Shown here: one piece after another, positions 12,701 through 22,265 of the stretch | How positions within the stretch are numbered: position 1 is the stretch's first letter | Layout: each line of letters opens with the position of its first letter | The notes under the pieces: model-generated | The model's input: the letters and a program-made list of their open reading frames with translations, nothing else | Told to the model about the DNA's origin: nothing | The model's database searches: none | Position numbers and translations under genes: made by a program | Assembly: GCF_021869535.1 (NCBI RefSeq) | Contig: NW_026262690.1 | Coordinates: 67,449,995 to 67,513,994, forward strand | From: Mytilus californianus | Taxonomy: Eukaryota; Mollusca; Bivalvia; Mytilida; Mytilidae | Direction: 5' to 3' | Length of the DNA: 64,000 bases

Positions 12701-14177
12701 GGCTCTTGAGAGCCTCTAGTTTATTATGCCCCCGAAACTGAAAGTTGGGGGGGATCTTATTTTACCCCTGTCCGTCACTTCGTCTGTTTGTCTGTCCGTC
12801 AGTCCGTCCGTCCGTCCATCCCATTATGGGTATATAGTTTTCCAGATAGCTATTCTTACAGTTTGAATGTTAGGAACTTTTCACTTTGCTGGCTATTTGT
12901 ACATATATTGAAGGTGTGCATGTGGTCAGGGTTTTGATTTTTATTAATAATTGGTCTTTTGGGAGATAGTTGAACTTTGTCATTTTTTGGAGTATTTACT
13001 GGCATAAGAGGTGCATGGGGTTTCCAGATAACTCCTCCTACAGTTTGAATGCTAGGAACTTTTCACTTTGCTGGCTGTTTGAACATATATTGAAGCTGTG
13101 CATGTGGTCAGGGTTTTGATTTTTATTGATATTTGCTCTTTTGGGAGGTCGTTGAACTTTGTCATTTTTGGAGTACCAGTATATACTTGCATAAGAGATG
13201 CATAGTGTTTCCAGGTTACTCTGCCTACAGTGAACCATATGTATTTTAAAATAACACTTTGCGTCTGCGGGGGCATTATTTGTGTCTGCTAGACACAATA
13301 ATATCTCAAAGAAAGTTCTACATTGACTTTGTTATAATACAGTTACTTCAGAGTGGTGTGCGGGGGGGGGGGGCATCACTTTGTCTAGTCTTCATAATAC
13401 TGTCTATTATAATAATGCATGCACAATTAAAGAAATGTAAATAGTCTAAAAGTGATGCCTCTAGGAAGAAACAATGTGATGCAAAATGTAGATTTAAATA
13501 TGTAATAAATTGGAATAAATATAATCAATGTCATTGTCTATGAAATTGGAATTTCTACAATACTGCATTCAATAATGTTGCAGTAGTACCCAGTATTAGT
13601 CTTTTTATGAGATTGATTTAAACTCAACCTCATGCATATAATGACAATAAATGTATATATTATCATATGTCCCTATGTTTGTTTACTTTGCAAACTTCTG
13701 CACAAAACTTTTGACCTATGACCTATATTATCATGACATTATAATGTTATGATGTAACAATTTTTTTTAGGTCGTTTCAAATATGATTTAGACCAAGAAA
13801 ATCCTTAAATGAATATGATAAATAAATTGTCAGTTTTTCAGCATACATTATAAAGTCAAATGTCTACCTCTCAATGCAATATGAAGCTTTTAGCTCTCTT
13901 CTTGTCTCTCTAGCCAAAACAACTTCATACTGTGACTTGAAGCTAGTATTTCACGATATTTGTGTGCAAAAAACTATTAATCAATATTAAACATGCAAAA
14001 TAAGACCATGACTTACTTTAATATTAAACTTTGTTTTAATACAAACCTTCATTTGAAATAAATATTTAAAAAGTATTGGATATTAATATAATATATGTGA
14101 AGTTTTTTTTTTTTTCAGATATGACACATTCCTTAGCAGATATAATGGAGCAGAAAATCCAGAGTATGAAGGATTGA
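654..14177 (+). CDS. TIR-STING-TIR-STING gene copy 1, 3' portion (end of STING1, TIR2, STING2)
   Basis: Six exons (654-739, 3373-3829, 6316-6420, 6842-7086, 9514-9703, 14119-14177) join into one open frame of about 380 residues ending in TGA at 14175-14177. The intron phases (0, 1, 1, 0, 1) are consistent at every junction. The product is the tail of a first STING domain, a TIR domain and a full second STING ligand-binding domain. STING domains bind cyclic dinucleotides such as cGAMP. In oysters and in bacterial CBASS systems they are found fused to TIR domains, where oligomerisation can drive TIR signalling or NAD+ cleavage. No transmembrane helices are seen, so a cytosolic protein is likely. 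The last STING exon ends soon after the final helix, so there is no TBK1-binding tail or pLxIS motif. The gene continues to the left of the window. Introns are 0.4 to 4.4 kb and full of dispersed repeats. It is a confident family member; ligand and output are unknown. Confidence 0.85.
2815..2992 (-). repeat. Dispersed GGGACA-type repeat, reverse copy
   Basis: The reverse complement matches the repeat at 29664-29880 and 59838-60036: a start like 'aagagggacgaaagatacc', then 'caaactgacaacgccatgg' and 'acacgaaccccaccaaaa'. The membrane-protein-like open frame starting at 2821 is only this repeat read on the wrong strand. Confidence 0.75.
3198..3323. repeat. Imperfect inverted repeat, MITE-like hairpin
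   Basis: The left arm starts near 3198 (tatatcatgctat..tttgccaaaaata..ggtaaacaaatttcc). The right arm ends near 3323 with its complement (ggaaatttgtttacc..tatttttggcaaata..tagcatgatata). The arms pair over most of their length around a loop of about 20 bases. It sits about 50 bp before the TIR2 exon acceptor of copy 1. It is probably a small non-autonomous DNA element; no target duplication is evident. Confidence 0.65.
3373..3829 (+). CDS. Exon: TIR domain 2 (copy 1)
   Basis: A single 457-nt exon encodes a complete TIR fold of about 130 residues after an acidic linker (EGNQPPQIDRLESEEEL). Box 1 is YQVYVAYTDHHED. The core strand is CRWFIFLLTKNA, followed by KVRVIPVVDSC and the end helix LESLYSIVSG. 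It ends in phase 1 at a gtatgt donor, joining the STING2 exon. At the position of the WCxxE motif seen in TIR1 the sequence is SLNYN, so the catalytic-type glutamate is replaced by asparagine. The domain is therefore probably structural or regulatory and not an NADase. Unlike TIR1 it has no internal intron. An open frame from 3439 covers most of it, but that Met is internal to the domain and is not a real start. Confidence 0.88.
4283..5048 (+). repeat. Family A repeat (GCCCC..GGGGGC hairpin head, internal tandem units)
   Basis: It starts 'tatgcccctgctgtagcag' with 'agggggcat', an imperfect hairpin. A ccgtctgtccgtacgtacg tract follows, then four diverged units of about 165 bp, each containing 'atgaaacttatacacaatgc' and 'ttttggtggcgtcac'. 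It ends near 'gcgggggtatcatctgtgtc'. Further copies are at 18639-19212 and 63537-63860. Confidence 0.85.
5380..5990 (+). repeat. Diverged family E repeat relic
   Basis: Carries the landmarks of the larger copies at 26185 and 56180: 'tttgtgattag', 'tttggtatgcagttgtat', 'catttccagggagattat' and 'ggttcattgactttga'. It is diverged and lacks the hairpin head. Confidence 0.6.
6316..6420 (+). CDS. Exon: start of STING module 2 ligand-binding domain (copy 1)
   Basis: A phase-1 exon encoding GRDIPMETQ..LPAGDVAYG then LAWGYVTNYLMKILPG. This is the classic first helix of the STING ligand-binding domain (human NVAHGLAWSYYIGYL then ILPE). The aromatic corresponding to human Tyr167 is kept, while the Ser162 position is Gly and Gly166 is Asn. 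It ends CCA G before gtatgt, the same position and phase as the matching exon of STING1 in copy 2 (30357-30452). Confidence 0.9.
6842..7086 (+). CDS. Exon: core of STING module 2 (copy 1)
   Basis: Enters in phase 1 after ttgtag and continues the domain as E-VLKGISPVFEEKA, then CPHKLFIVIPKSC (the conserved central strand, human RLYILLP). It ends with RAFHCNIYKV, which aligns with human RVYSNSIYEL. The Arg corresponding to human Arg238, a key phosphate contact, is retained; Tyr240 becomes Phe. It ends in phase 0 (MNE) at a gtacag donor. Confidence 0.9.
7087..9513 (+). other. Intron of copy 1
   Basis: Contains a short 'tgtctcacctgc..ggcaggtcatag' hairpin-headed repeat relic at about 7838-8000. 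The rest is unrecognised AT-rich sequence. No coding signal seen. Confidence 0.6.
7838..8000 (+). repeat. Short hairpin-headed repeat relic
   Basis: Begins 'tttgtctcacctgc' and folds back with 'ggcaggtcatag', then 'attgcctcagtgtcatcaac' and 'aacttggacagaagcttctt'. This resembles the general hairpin-head design of the other families in the window. Confidence 0.45.
9514..9703 (+). CDS. Exon: C-terminal half of STING module 2 (copy 1)
   Basis: Follows acceptor ttgtag. It encodes GLYFVGQYAAPVTCLREM, aligned with human GTCVLEYATPLQTLFAM, then LETMASEAKRFYEIVSQL and a FCEFIYYD strand (human CRLIAYQ). Human Glu260 and Thr263 positions are Gln and Ala; Pro264 is conserved. It ends in phase 1 at GATG before gtaggc. 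Confidence 0.9.
10868..11560 (+). repeat. Family C repeat (ACGCCCGTTTACGGGACGT head), nested
   Basis: The head 'acgcccgtttacgggacgt' is followed by ccgtctgtctgtccatccat. Four diverged units of about 150 bp follow, each with 'gggggattttccagtttt' and 'tggtgaattgtttatatc'. It is inserted in family B. Other copies are at 16410 and 60176. Confidence 0.8.
11565..11830 (+). repeat. Family D 3' end joined to family C
   Basis: Shares 'tatcaagcttgaatattgtg', 'ccccaactgttcagggtt' and the 'gacctctgc' end with 40430-40520. Its own 5' head is missing, so this is a C/D chimera. Confidence 0.7.
12722..13300 (+). repeat. A-like repeat with GCCCCCGAAACTGAAAG head
   Basis: Opens 'ttatgcccccgaaactgaaa' and 'gttggggggga', followed by 'cgtctgtttgtctgtccgtc'. 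Two units of about 180 bp follow, each with 'aggaacttttcactttgctg' and 'tgcatgtggtcagggttttg'. It ends in 'gcgggggcattatttgtgtc'. It lies directly after family B. Confidence 0.75.
14119..14177 (+). CDS. Terminal exon of copy 1: last STING2 helix and stop
   Basis: Phase-1 exon after a poly-T acceptor, encoding DMTHSLADIMEQKIQSMKD then TGA at 14175-14177. It is the equivalent of the linker exon at 654-739 but ends with a stop. No C-terminal tail follows, so IRF3-type signalling motifs are absent. Confidence 0.85.
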
Positions 14178-15405
14178 CCATGAAAGGTTTATTGGACCTG
14201 TTAGCTTTGACTTTTTTATTGAAATATTAAAAAGCTTTACTGGTGATATGGATATCTCATTTCTGGTACTTGGGACACAATCCACTTAAATGCTGATCTC
14301 AGCTAAATTTACATATAATGTGATAAATACTCATCTGATTTATATCATTTGTGGTTCTTGGTTGTCTCATGATTTTTATGTTGTACAATAATCCAAGTTT
14401 GCTTTTGTTAATTTTCATACATGGAAGTGTAGAAAGAAATAGTCCTTTACAAAGTCATATCAGTAATTCTAAAGTTATGGAACATTGTTCTCCAAACAAA
14501 TTCAGAACATCTTAATTTCTATGTTGAACAATAACTAATCAACTTTTTATTGGTAGTCCTGTTTTTATAGCACCTAGAATCTCCAAGCTTTAAGAGGTAA
14601 AAAGGACAGGAAAAGTGCACTTTTACATATACATATATTTTGTTTCCATCACATTTCGATTGAATTTTTTGTTTTGTTACTTTTGAAACGAGCTTCTGGT
14701 AATACAGTTGTATTTCAACAGATTTTACAAAACCCATATATTTTAGAGCCATATGAGGCCAAGAGGCCAACTTGATTTGATCTGTTTCAATTTATAAAGT
14801 CCATAGGGATGCATTTTAAATTTTAATTCCATCCAAACATTCCTGCTTGATTTTTTTTTTATCTTTTTAATTGCAACTTTCTTTTTTTTTTTAGTAATAA
14901 GCCATCTAAAAATTGAAAATGTCAGTTTTACATTGTACATAGATTAGTAATTGGAATTTTTACACACATTTTATTTGATTTTTCCTTAGTTTTCTGTCAT
15001 AACTTGTTTTCAAACAAAACAAATATTCTTTTATTTGATGTTAATAATGTAAAAAATTACTTTGCAATGTCTTAATTTCTGAATTCTATATGATACACAA
15101 AAAAACTCTTAATTTTGCATTGTATCAGTCAATGAAAGATTTAGTCAGTTATATGTGCATTTCAACTTTCAAACAGTCTGGTACCTTTTCACTAGTCCAC
15201 GTTTGTATTGTCAGCTGCCAAAGGAGTTTGTAAAAAAATCTTTTGAAATTAGTTTCATCTTTTACATATTTTTTTTACAGTTTTTTGTACATATACACAT
15301 CAATTACATGTTACTTATTACTTGCTGGATAGGGATATTTTAAAATTTGTCTTTTTATACTTTCATACTTCAGTAAGATTTGAATTGTATATTTTATGCA
15401 ATAAA
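14178..15405 (+). other. Probable 3' UTR of copy 1
   Basis: AT-rich, with no further coding exon. The first good polyadenylation hexamer after the stop in plausible context is AATAAA at 15400-15405. Open frames on the minus strand at 14519-14940 show no family resemblance. Confidence 0.45.
15400..15405 (+). promoter_or_regulatory. Candidate polyadenylation signal
   Basis: AATAAA about 1.2 kb after the copy 1 stop codon, followed within 30 bases by T/G-rich sequence. It could mark the transcript end; not confirmed by transcript data. Confidence 0.4.
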
Positions 15406-16409
15406 GTCATATCAAATTTCATATATGTTAGAGATAATTGATGTATAGAAGTTACTATGAATTTGATATATGATATTTACAGCCATTGAACTTATATATT
15501 TTTTTGTTTTAAATGATGTTATATTTCTATTAAAAAAAATATTTGTTGTGTTAAGAATTTTCTTTTGAATAGATAAAAAATAGTTATATCGAATAAAATA
15601 TATAAACAGAATATATAGTGAATAATTTCTTCCTTCATAAAGTCAGTAGATGATAGTCTAAAACAGAGGATTTGCAGCAGTGGGAAATCTGGTGTCCAAA
15701 AACTACCTCCCCTGCAAACACTGAAAACTTTTATCTTTTCACCGTTTATTCCGTTTAAGCAAGAACAATTTAATTTATAAATTCACAAGAAAACGGCCAT
15801 GTAAATAGTTAAACCAAAAAAAGGTTTAAATAAAAACAAAACTTTTATCCAAGACATATAATTATATGTCTCTGCTTTTATATGATATTATCATTTCCCT
15901 CCTAATACAGAAAACGATGAGTAAAGCAGGCTACAGGAGCTTTGTGTAAAATTGGTTTAAAACGTTGCTATATATCATTCCACTGACTTCCAACATCAAT
16001 TGATTTTTGTACTCTTGGTATACCTCTAATGCCATTTATCTGTATATGTATGCAGTAAGATCAGAGAAGTTCAGGACAAAAATACCAAAAGAATAGAATG
16101 ATATGCAGCAAACATTTAAACTTTTGAAATTAAGTTACTAAGCAAATTGAAAGGAACATTATCTCAATGTGAGCATTGAATGTGAATACATCAAGAAGAC
16201 AGCACATACATTTACAAAAATTGAGATGACCTGTTCTTAAAACTATAAAAAGAAAGTAAAAATCCTCATTTGTAAAAATATTAAACTTTTTTTTTAAATT
16301 GCACAGACCCTACTTTTAAATTGTTATTTTGATGAAAAGACAATATTTCTATCTAAAATTGGTGAGTGACTGGAAAGAGTTTTAGATTTTGTATGAACTT
16401 GATTTTTAT
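15406..16409. other. Intergenic, nothing recognised
   Basis: AT-rich sequence with no open frame, RNA gene or known repeat that I can support. Confidence 0.5.
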
Positions 16410-16872
16410 TCGCCCATTTACGGGACGTATCATGGTATACTGTTGTCCGTCCGTCTGTCCGTCCATCCGTCGTCAACATGTCGGACAATAACTCAAAAAC
16501 GCTTCAACCAATAAAAAAGGGGGATTTTCCAGTTTTCGACAAAAACGCAAAAACACTTTCCCCAATTTGCAAGAAACTTTGGTGAATTGTTTATATCTAT
16601 TGACATAAGCTCCCTTTCGATTATTATACATTTTAGAATTTACGTTTCCGATTTATGGGATTGTATTCATAAAAAAGGGTGGACTTTCCAGTTTTCAGAC
16701 AATATCTTTAAAGTGCTTTGAGGAGTTTTCATGAAACTTTTGTGACTGGTTTATATCTATTAAGATAACCTCCCTTTAGTTTTTCATAAATTTCTGATAT
16801 GACATTGAAAAGTTATTGAACTTTATTCTTTTAAAAAGCGACGGGCGTACCATGCGCTCATGGCACAGCTGT
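16410..16872 (+). repeat. Family C repeat
   Basis: Starts 'cgcccatttacgggacgta', then 'ccgtccgtctgtccgtccat' and units with 'gggggattttccagtttt'. It ends 'catgcgctcatggcacagc' and 'tgtttat', a 3' end with a small hairpin. Confidence 0.8.
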
Positions 16873-16892
16873 TTATTTATACAGCCGCAAAA

Positions 16893-17560
16893 ATTTTGCG
16901 ATCATATATTGTTATGACATTTTCATCGTCATCGTCATTGTAGTCCGAAGACATTTGGTTTCCAGACAAAAGCTTCAGTATAGGTGTTTAGATCTCTATG
17001 AAATTGTACCACAAGGTTCCATACCACAAAAGGAATGTTAGAGTTTGATTTTGGGGGTTATTGTCGTAACTGTTTAGGAATAAGTAACCAAAAACAAGCA
17101 TTTTTGTAGCTTCGGGACAATAACTTGTGTTTGAGTGTATGGATCTCTATGAAATTGTACCACAAGGTTCCATACCATATAAGGAAGACTGGGATTGACT
17201 GGGGGTTATGGTCCCAACGGTTTAGCAAAAACGGACCAAAAACAACACTTTTCTGATACTTTGTATAAATTGCTTATATCTTGACCAATTTCAAAGGTGT
17301 TTAATTCAAAGTCTTGTATTCGCTGGGTTCTTAATTTAATATGCTGAATCTAACCGTGTATCTAGATTTTGAATTTTGGGCACCGTTTTTATATTGGTCC
17401 ACATTAAGACCCAAATGGTCAAAAATCAAACTGTCTTTGATTTCAACAAAAAATGAATGCTTGTAGGGGGTTCTTTGATATGCTGAATCTTTCCGAGTTT
17501 GGACAGAACGTAGGTTTTACTTAATTTCTCTCATTTTCTGATAATTTTTACAGTTCCTAT
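16893..17560 (+). repeat. Family D repeat
   Basis: Head 'tatacagccgcaaaaatttt' with 'gcgatcatatattg', then repeated 'gatctctatgaaattgtacc' and 'acaaggttccataccac' blocks. Same family as 39543-40520, and directly abuts a family C copy. Confidence 0.75.
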
Positions 17561-17644
17561 TTTTATCATCCTCGATTTTCCATTTCCAGTGGAGGAAATT
17601 TGCCTGTTTTGCAAAAAAAGACATTTGAGGAGTCCAATCACGTT

Positions 17645-18190
17645 TCCTCTTAAAAAGTGTTCTTTCTTCTTGGTTGTAAGTTTTCAACTATTGTATTACA
17701 TAAAGATGACATAAATGAGTTTATATTATAACTGATGAAGTTTTCAGACTCTTTAATTTTCGTTTCCATCTCAATATCAACTACTGTTTTGTACTCAGGA
17801 ATGTCCATTTTGTTCCATTTATTTCTGTAAGCATGTATTTTTTCATTAACCACCTTATCCGCCTGTAAATCCCTGTGAATTAATACCATTACAGGGTCAT
17901 GGCTAGAAGTATTAAGAGGTTCTCTCTCAAATGTTACATACATTTCCACAATATCCTTGTTTTCAATGAAATAGTCTATTTGTGATTCATCCCTCCCTAT
18001 CTTTAAAATGATAAAAAGGTATTTTGTACAGGACACATAGTAGGTATTTTCAAATTATTTTCATGTAGAAAGTTTTTGAAGTCATCATCTCTTACATTTA
18101 TCGTACTGCGATGTGATGACACATTTACATCACCTCCAGTCAATATATCAGATGATTGTCTAAATTTGAATATGATTTCAACCAACTCAT
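17645..18190 (-). pseudogene. LINE (non-LTR retrotransposon) endonuclease fragment
   Basis: Two overlapping minus-strand frames together resemble the APE-type endonuclease of non-LTR retrotransposons. The upstream frame (18185-18003) carries ILTGGDVNVSSHRS (the GDxN motif) and RDDDFKNFLHENN. The second (18036-17650) carries GRDESQIDYF and SSHDPVMV, the D-x-IDY and SxHxPV motifs near the end of the domain. A frameshift separates them near 18010-18036, and no RT follows in the same orientation downstream. It is a dead fragment lying between copies 1 and 2. Confidence 0.75.
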
Positions 18191-18638
18191 CGAGTACTGC
18201 TATGCTCAGAGCATATCCGGCAATAAAATACTACAATCTATATATATAGCCGATAGCCTAACAAGACTGGTGGACACCGAATTTATTTATATAACACACA
18301 ACATTTGTAATTGTCAATACAAAATAAAATTCATAATTTCATAATTTTTATGTATATAAAAATCAAATATTATAATCCTATGATCATGTGTGTTCAAGAA
18401 ATATGTTGCTCTGTCATTAACGATCTCGCCGGACAAGACCAACAAAAACGAGTTCACTGGGTCAAACTACAGAAGAAGAAGAACATTTATTTCCAATTAT
18501 GGGCCCCAAAGGGCATAAACATTACAACATCAATAATTTTCACAATACAATACAAACAATGAGATAAAAAAGACAAGACAAAATAAAGAACAATTTAAGT
18601 TCTTTAAGTAATATCTATATAGATAAAGAGCCTATAAT
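18191..18638. other. Intergenic, nothing recognised
   Basis: AT-rich DNA between the LINE fragment and a family A repeat. Two short overlapping open frames have no recognisable features. A 'tatagccgatagcctaac' stretch could be part of an unidentified repeat. Confidence 0.4.
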
Positions 18639-19212
18639 TATGCCCCGCCGTAGCGGAGGGTGCATTAAGTTTTACTTTGCCGTCTGTACGTACGTTCCAA
18701 AGTTGGTTTCCGTTCTCTAACTTTAGTTTGCCTCAACTAAATGTTGTGAAACTTAAATACAATGCTTATTACCACAAAACACAGATCAAGTTTGAATTTT
18801 GGTGGCGTCACTTCAACCGTTCTAGAGTTATGCCCCTTCACAAATGGAAAAATTGCTGAATTTTTCGTTTCCGTTCTCTAACTTTAGTTTGCCTCAACCA
18901 AATGTTATGAAACTTATATACAATGCTTATTACCACAAAATACAGATCAAGTTTGAATTTTGGTGGTGTCACTGTTACTGTTCTAGAGTTATTCCCCTTT
19001 ACAAAGGGAAAAATTGCTGATTTTTTCGTTTCCGTTCTCTTACTTATGTTTGCCTCAACCAAATGTTATGAAACCTATACACAATGCTTATTACCACAAA
19101 ACTCAGATCAAGTGCAAATTTGGGTAGCGTCATTCTTACCGTTCTTCAGTTATGTCCCTTTATAACTTTATATGATATGCAAGCGGGGGCATCATCTGTG
19201 TCCAATGGACAC
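18639..19212 (+). repeat. Family A repeat
   Basis: Head 'tatgccccgccgtagcgga' with 'gggtgcattaag', then three units with 'atgaaacttatatacaatgc' and 'ttttggtggtgtcac', ending 'gcgggggcatcatctgtgtc' and 'caatggacac'. Open frames at 18677-19165 are inside the repeat and are not genes. Confidence 0.85.
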
Positions 19213-19821
19213 ATCCCCCTTTTATTTTAAATATATAATGCAAGTGTGATTGATATAGATAACAAACAAACAGCCAAAAATAGATAACCACATATATATA
19301 TATCACATAATTAGTTTAGATAAACATATATTCAACTAGCCAAAAAAAAAGAGTTAATCATGTCTACGGGCCATCCTGTGTCAGCAGCAAATAGGAAAGA
19401 ATAATGGTTTCCTAAAGGCAGCTGACACCAGGGGGTGATACCTTATGGACCATAGGCATGTCAAATATGTGTAAATGTCTCATTCCTACCTGTATCAAAA
19501 GCAAACAAGGTAGCATCATAGGTAACGTGAATGCAGTTGATACCAGGGGACGATGCCTTAAGGATATAAGAGAACATTTGAATAAATTATGTATTCTATA
19601 AATATATATATATATAAAAAGATAAAAATCAGCTAGTATGTTTGTGATATTCAGATCAATATATTTTTCTAAAATGTCCAATCAAATGTACATACATGCA
19701 TAGTTTCTCATTAAAAAATATTCACTAAGGAAGATGTTTGTATATAAAATTACATATTATTTTAAGTAAATCAACATTTTCTACACTAAATAACCAGATG
19801 ATTTTGTTTTGACTGCTCATA
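19213..19821. other. Intergenic with small AT and CA-like tracts
   Basis: Two related 30-base segments, near 19420 ('gcagctgacaccaggggg') and 19534 ('gcagttgataccagggga'), suggest a short diverged duplication of about 110 bp. Alternating TA tracts lie near 19290 and 19600. No gene seen. Confidence 0.4.
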
Positions 19822-20046
19822 TTATTTAAAATAAGAATTACGTTTTGCAATGCTAGCTAACATATAATTTCTATCATCCTCAACAAAAAGAAAATGAGCC
19901 TCGTCTTCGACAGTATTGGAAGAACATTTATTACATATTCTGTTAAGTCGGGGAATACCCTGATATCTACGTAGTTCTATTTGTAACTTATGAGAAGATA
20001 CACGTAACTTTGTTAAACTTCTTCTTAGCTCAAAATTCTTGATCAA
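19822..20046 (-). pseudogene. LINE reverse transcriptase C-terminal relic
   Basis: The minus-strand frame encodes LRVSSHKLQIELRRYQGI, then RICNKCSSNTVEDEAHFLF. This is the same layout as the C-terminal zinc-knuckle-like end of the LINE at 52281 (RMSSHNLCIETGRY..CIFCDL..EDEFHFILQC), with the last cysteine lost. It is a short 3' fragment, separate from the endonuclease fragment at 17645 because the order is wrong for one element. Confidence 0.65.
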
Positions 20047-20087
20047 TGTTAGATATTACGCAATTAATGTTCAACGTTCATCGTATT

Positions 20088-20182
20088 AATAACCCGTACC
20101 ATACGCGTATGGTCGGACCATATGAGTAATTACGCATATGGTCATGACCATACGCGTATGATCAAGTACTCATATGGTCAGG
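20088..20182. repeat. Cluster of alternating palindromic ACCATACGCGTATGGT motifs
   Basis: Five direct or inverted versions of one motif lie in about 90 bases: 'accatacgcgtatggt', 'accatatgagta', 'tacgcatatggt', 'accatacgcgtatgat' and 'tactcatatggt'. The unit is itself a near-perfect palindrome. It could form a cruciform or be a small repeat; function unknown. Confidence 0.7.
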
Positions 20183-20639
20183 AACATATACATTATACAA
20201 GGTTATCAATGTTTGATAAATAAATTACTTGCCCCTAGGTCTAACAAAGAAAATTATGTTGGAATGCTATATTTGCCATGTATTTCAGACAATCTAATGT
20301 TTATCATCTTAATTACGTGTTATAATGTTCTTTTATTTGTCTTTGTAAATCATTAAAATTTACTGTTAAGTCCATTTTTGGTAATATCCTTTTGGCGTGG
20401 CTGGGTACTTATGGGATGCATGTGTTGTTCTGTGGTAATTTTTTGTATTCTTGTCTTTCATTTTTGCTAATGTGCTTTGTCTATGTCTTTCATTTTTGCT
20501 AATGTGCTTTGTCTATATGCCATTTTGTTTTTCTTTGTTGACATATTTGATTGTTTTTATATTGATTAAGATTATAACACAATGTTGACTGCTGTACCCC
20601 TATTTTTGACATTTTAACCTATTATCATGTCTGTTTGTT

Positions 20640-20890
20640 TTGTTCACACATTGTTGTCAATATAATGGAATTGTATGCGACTGTCATACAAGTGAGAGGT
20701 TTAGCTAGCTATTAAACAATGTTTAATCCACCATTTTCTACATAAGGAAATGCCTATACCAAGTCAGGAATGAATCAGTTGTTTTCCATTCGTTTGATGT
20801 GTTTGAGCTTGTGTTTGCCATTTGATAAGGGACTTTGTGATTTGAATTTTCCTTGGAGTTCGGTTTTTTTGTTATTTTACTTTTTTTCTC
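20640..20890 (-). repeat. Dispersed repeat family I, reverse copy
   Basis: The reverse complement matches 24630-24880 and 57825-58028: 'aaaatactgaactcc', 'cagaaagtccctaat', 'cacatcaaacgaatgga', 'catattcctgacttgg' and 'cctctcacttgtatgacag'. Common non-coding dispersed repeat. Confidence 0.8.
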
Positions 20891-22089
20891 AAACAAGAGC
20901 AACCATTCTGAATATGGAAATGTACGTAGCGTAGTTTGGAGAAAATCATGATGGTTTATTTTCTTCTTGTTTTTTTTTTTGTGGGGGGGGGGGGGGGGGG
21001 GGGGAGTAAAACATCGGGAAATTACGTTTTTATTTAACGTAATTGTTCATATTTGGGAATACGTGTATTTCAAACCATCTTATGACCTATACTATCGGTC
21101 CAAGTTCCAAGACTTTCACTACTACTGTCTTTATATTTTAAGTCCAAATCCTGATAAAAACGTTGAAGAGCGGATAAAACCATAAAGGACCAAAAGTAAA
21201 TTCATACCCGGACACGTTTGGTACCATTAAAACGTTTAAATCCGTTGCAATTGTTTGCACCTGTCCTAAGTCAGGAATCTGATGTTCAGTAGTTGTCGTT
21301 TGTTGATGTGGTTCATAAGTGTTTCTCGTTTCTCGTTTTTATATAGATTAGACCGTTGGTTTTCCCGTTTGAATGGTTTTACACTAGTAATTTTTGGGGC
21401 CCTTTATAGCTTGCTGTTCGGTGTGAGCCAAGGCTCCGTGTTGAAGTCCGTACTTTGACCTATAATGGTTTACTTTTATAATTTTGACTTGGATGGAGAG
21501 TTGTCTCATTGGCACTCATACCACATCTTCTTATATCTATTTTATCAATTATAACAAAATATTTATTTATACATTTCGTTAATTTAAAGTTTTACAAAAT
21601 AGTTGAGCGTAACTATTGAACACGACAATAAATTGATTATCCAGTAGAAATGTCCCGTTCATATAAAGCTTCTTCTGCATATCCAGATTGGTCATTTCTT
21701 TAGAAGGGGGTTATATTTATTACTTTGATAATACTATCATTTGAAATATGTAGTTTATCAATTCCATACCTATATCCTATTTTTCAACTGTAAGATAAAT
21801 TCCTCAATCAAACAAAACCGCATAGATACATGTAGTGCTAAGTATTTTTACATTATTCATATTTTCCGATGTGCTCCATGAGCTTTTTAATACAAAATAA
21901 TTAAGGAACAGCCAGTAACGTAAGTTTTTTGGCAGCATGTTCTTGGTTAGCAATACAAATATATACCACAATAATCTTCATTATTAGTATTAATTTTCCA
22001 CATTCATTGAAATCTTTGATATACAACTAAAAACTAGAAGCACAAAGACTGTTATGGTAATAACTGTTTGTCGAGATTTTATTTGCTTG
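20891..22089. other. Intergenic; homopolymer tract and repeat relic
   Basis: Contains a run of 22 G at 20983-21004 after a T run, and the reverse complement of the 'tggtatgattgccaatgag' family (family H) at about 21460-21535. Nothing else recognised. Confidence 0.5.
20983..21004. repeat. Poly-G tract (22 G)
   Basis: Uninterrupted G run directly after a 10-base T run and 'gt'. Such tracts are prone to sequencing error and G-quadruplex formation. Confidence 0.9.
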
Positions 22090-22265
22090 TTGTGTCTATT
22101 AGTGCCCGTTGTGTGTTGAGTCTATTAGTGTCTTTTGTTGAGTCTATAAGTGCCCGTTGTTTGTTTAGTCTATGAGTGTCCGTTGTTTGTTAAGTCTATT
22201 AGTGTCCGTTGTTTGTTGAGTCTATTAGTGGCCGTCGTTTGTTGAGTCTATTAGTGTCCGTTTTC
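22090..22265 (+). repeat. Minisatellite, 26-bp unit, about 7 copies
   Basis: Tandem units of the type 'tctattagtgtccgttg' plus 'tttgttgag'. One unit is shortened to about 22 bases and several carry point changes. Non-coding. Confidence 0.85.

Larger units (their letters stand above)
10462..12719 (+). repeat. Family B repeat (AGCTCACCTGG hairpin head) with nested C/D insertion
   Basis: The head 'agctcacctggcccaatggg' pairs with 'ccaagtgagc'; a cgtcgtcgtcc tract follows, then repeated 'tttaaccaaacttggcc', 'atcattagggtatctag' and 'ccaacatggc' blocks. The 3' end at about 12700-12719 is 'caggctcttgagagcc' followed by tctag and T, a small hairpin plus CTAG as in Helitron termini. It is interrupted at 10868-11830 by families C and D. 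Confidence 0.85.
9704..14118 (+). other. Intron of copy 1, mostly repeats
   Basis: The largest intron, about 4.4 kb. About 2.8 kb is a nest of families B, C, D and an A-like element (10462-13300). The rest is unrecognised AT-rich DNA. It ends in a long poly-T tract and 'tttcag' at 14118. Confidence 0.75.

Noticed and set aside
22090..22265. CRISPR-like array (regular short repeats with spacers)
   Set aside because: The units are contiguous 26-bp tandem copies without unique spacers, in eukaryotic DNA; it is a minisatellite.
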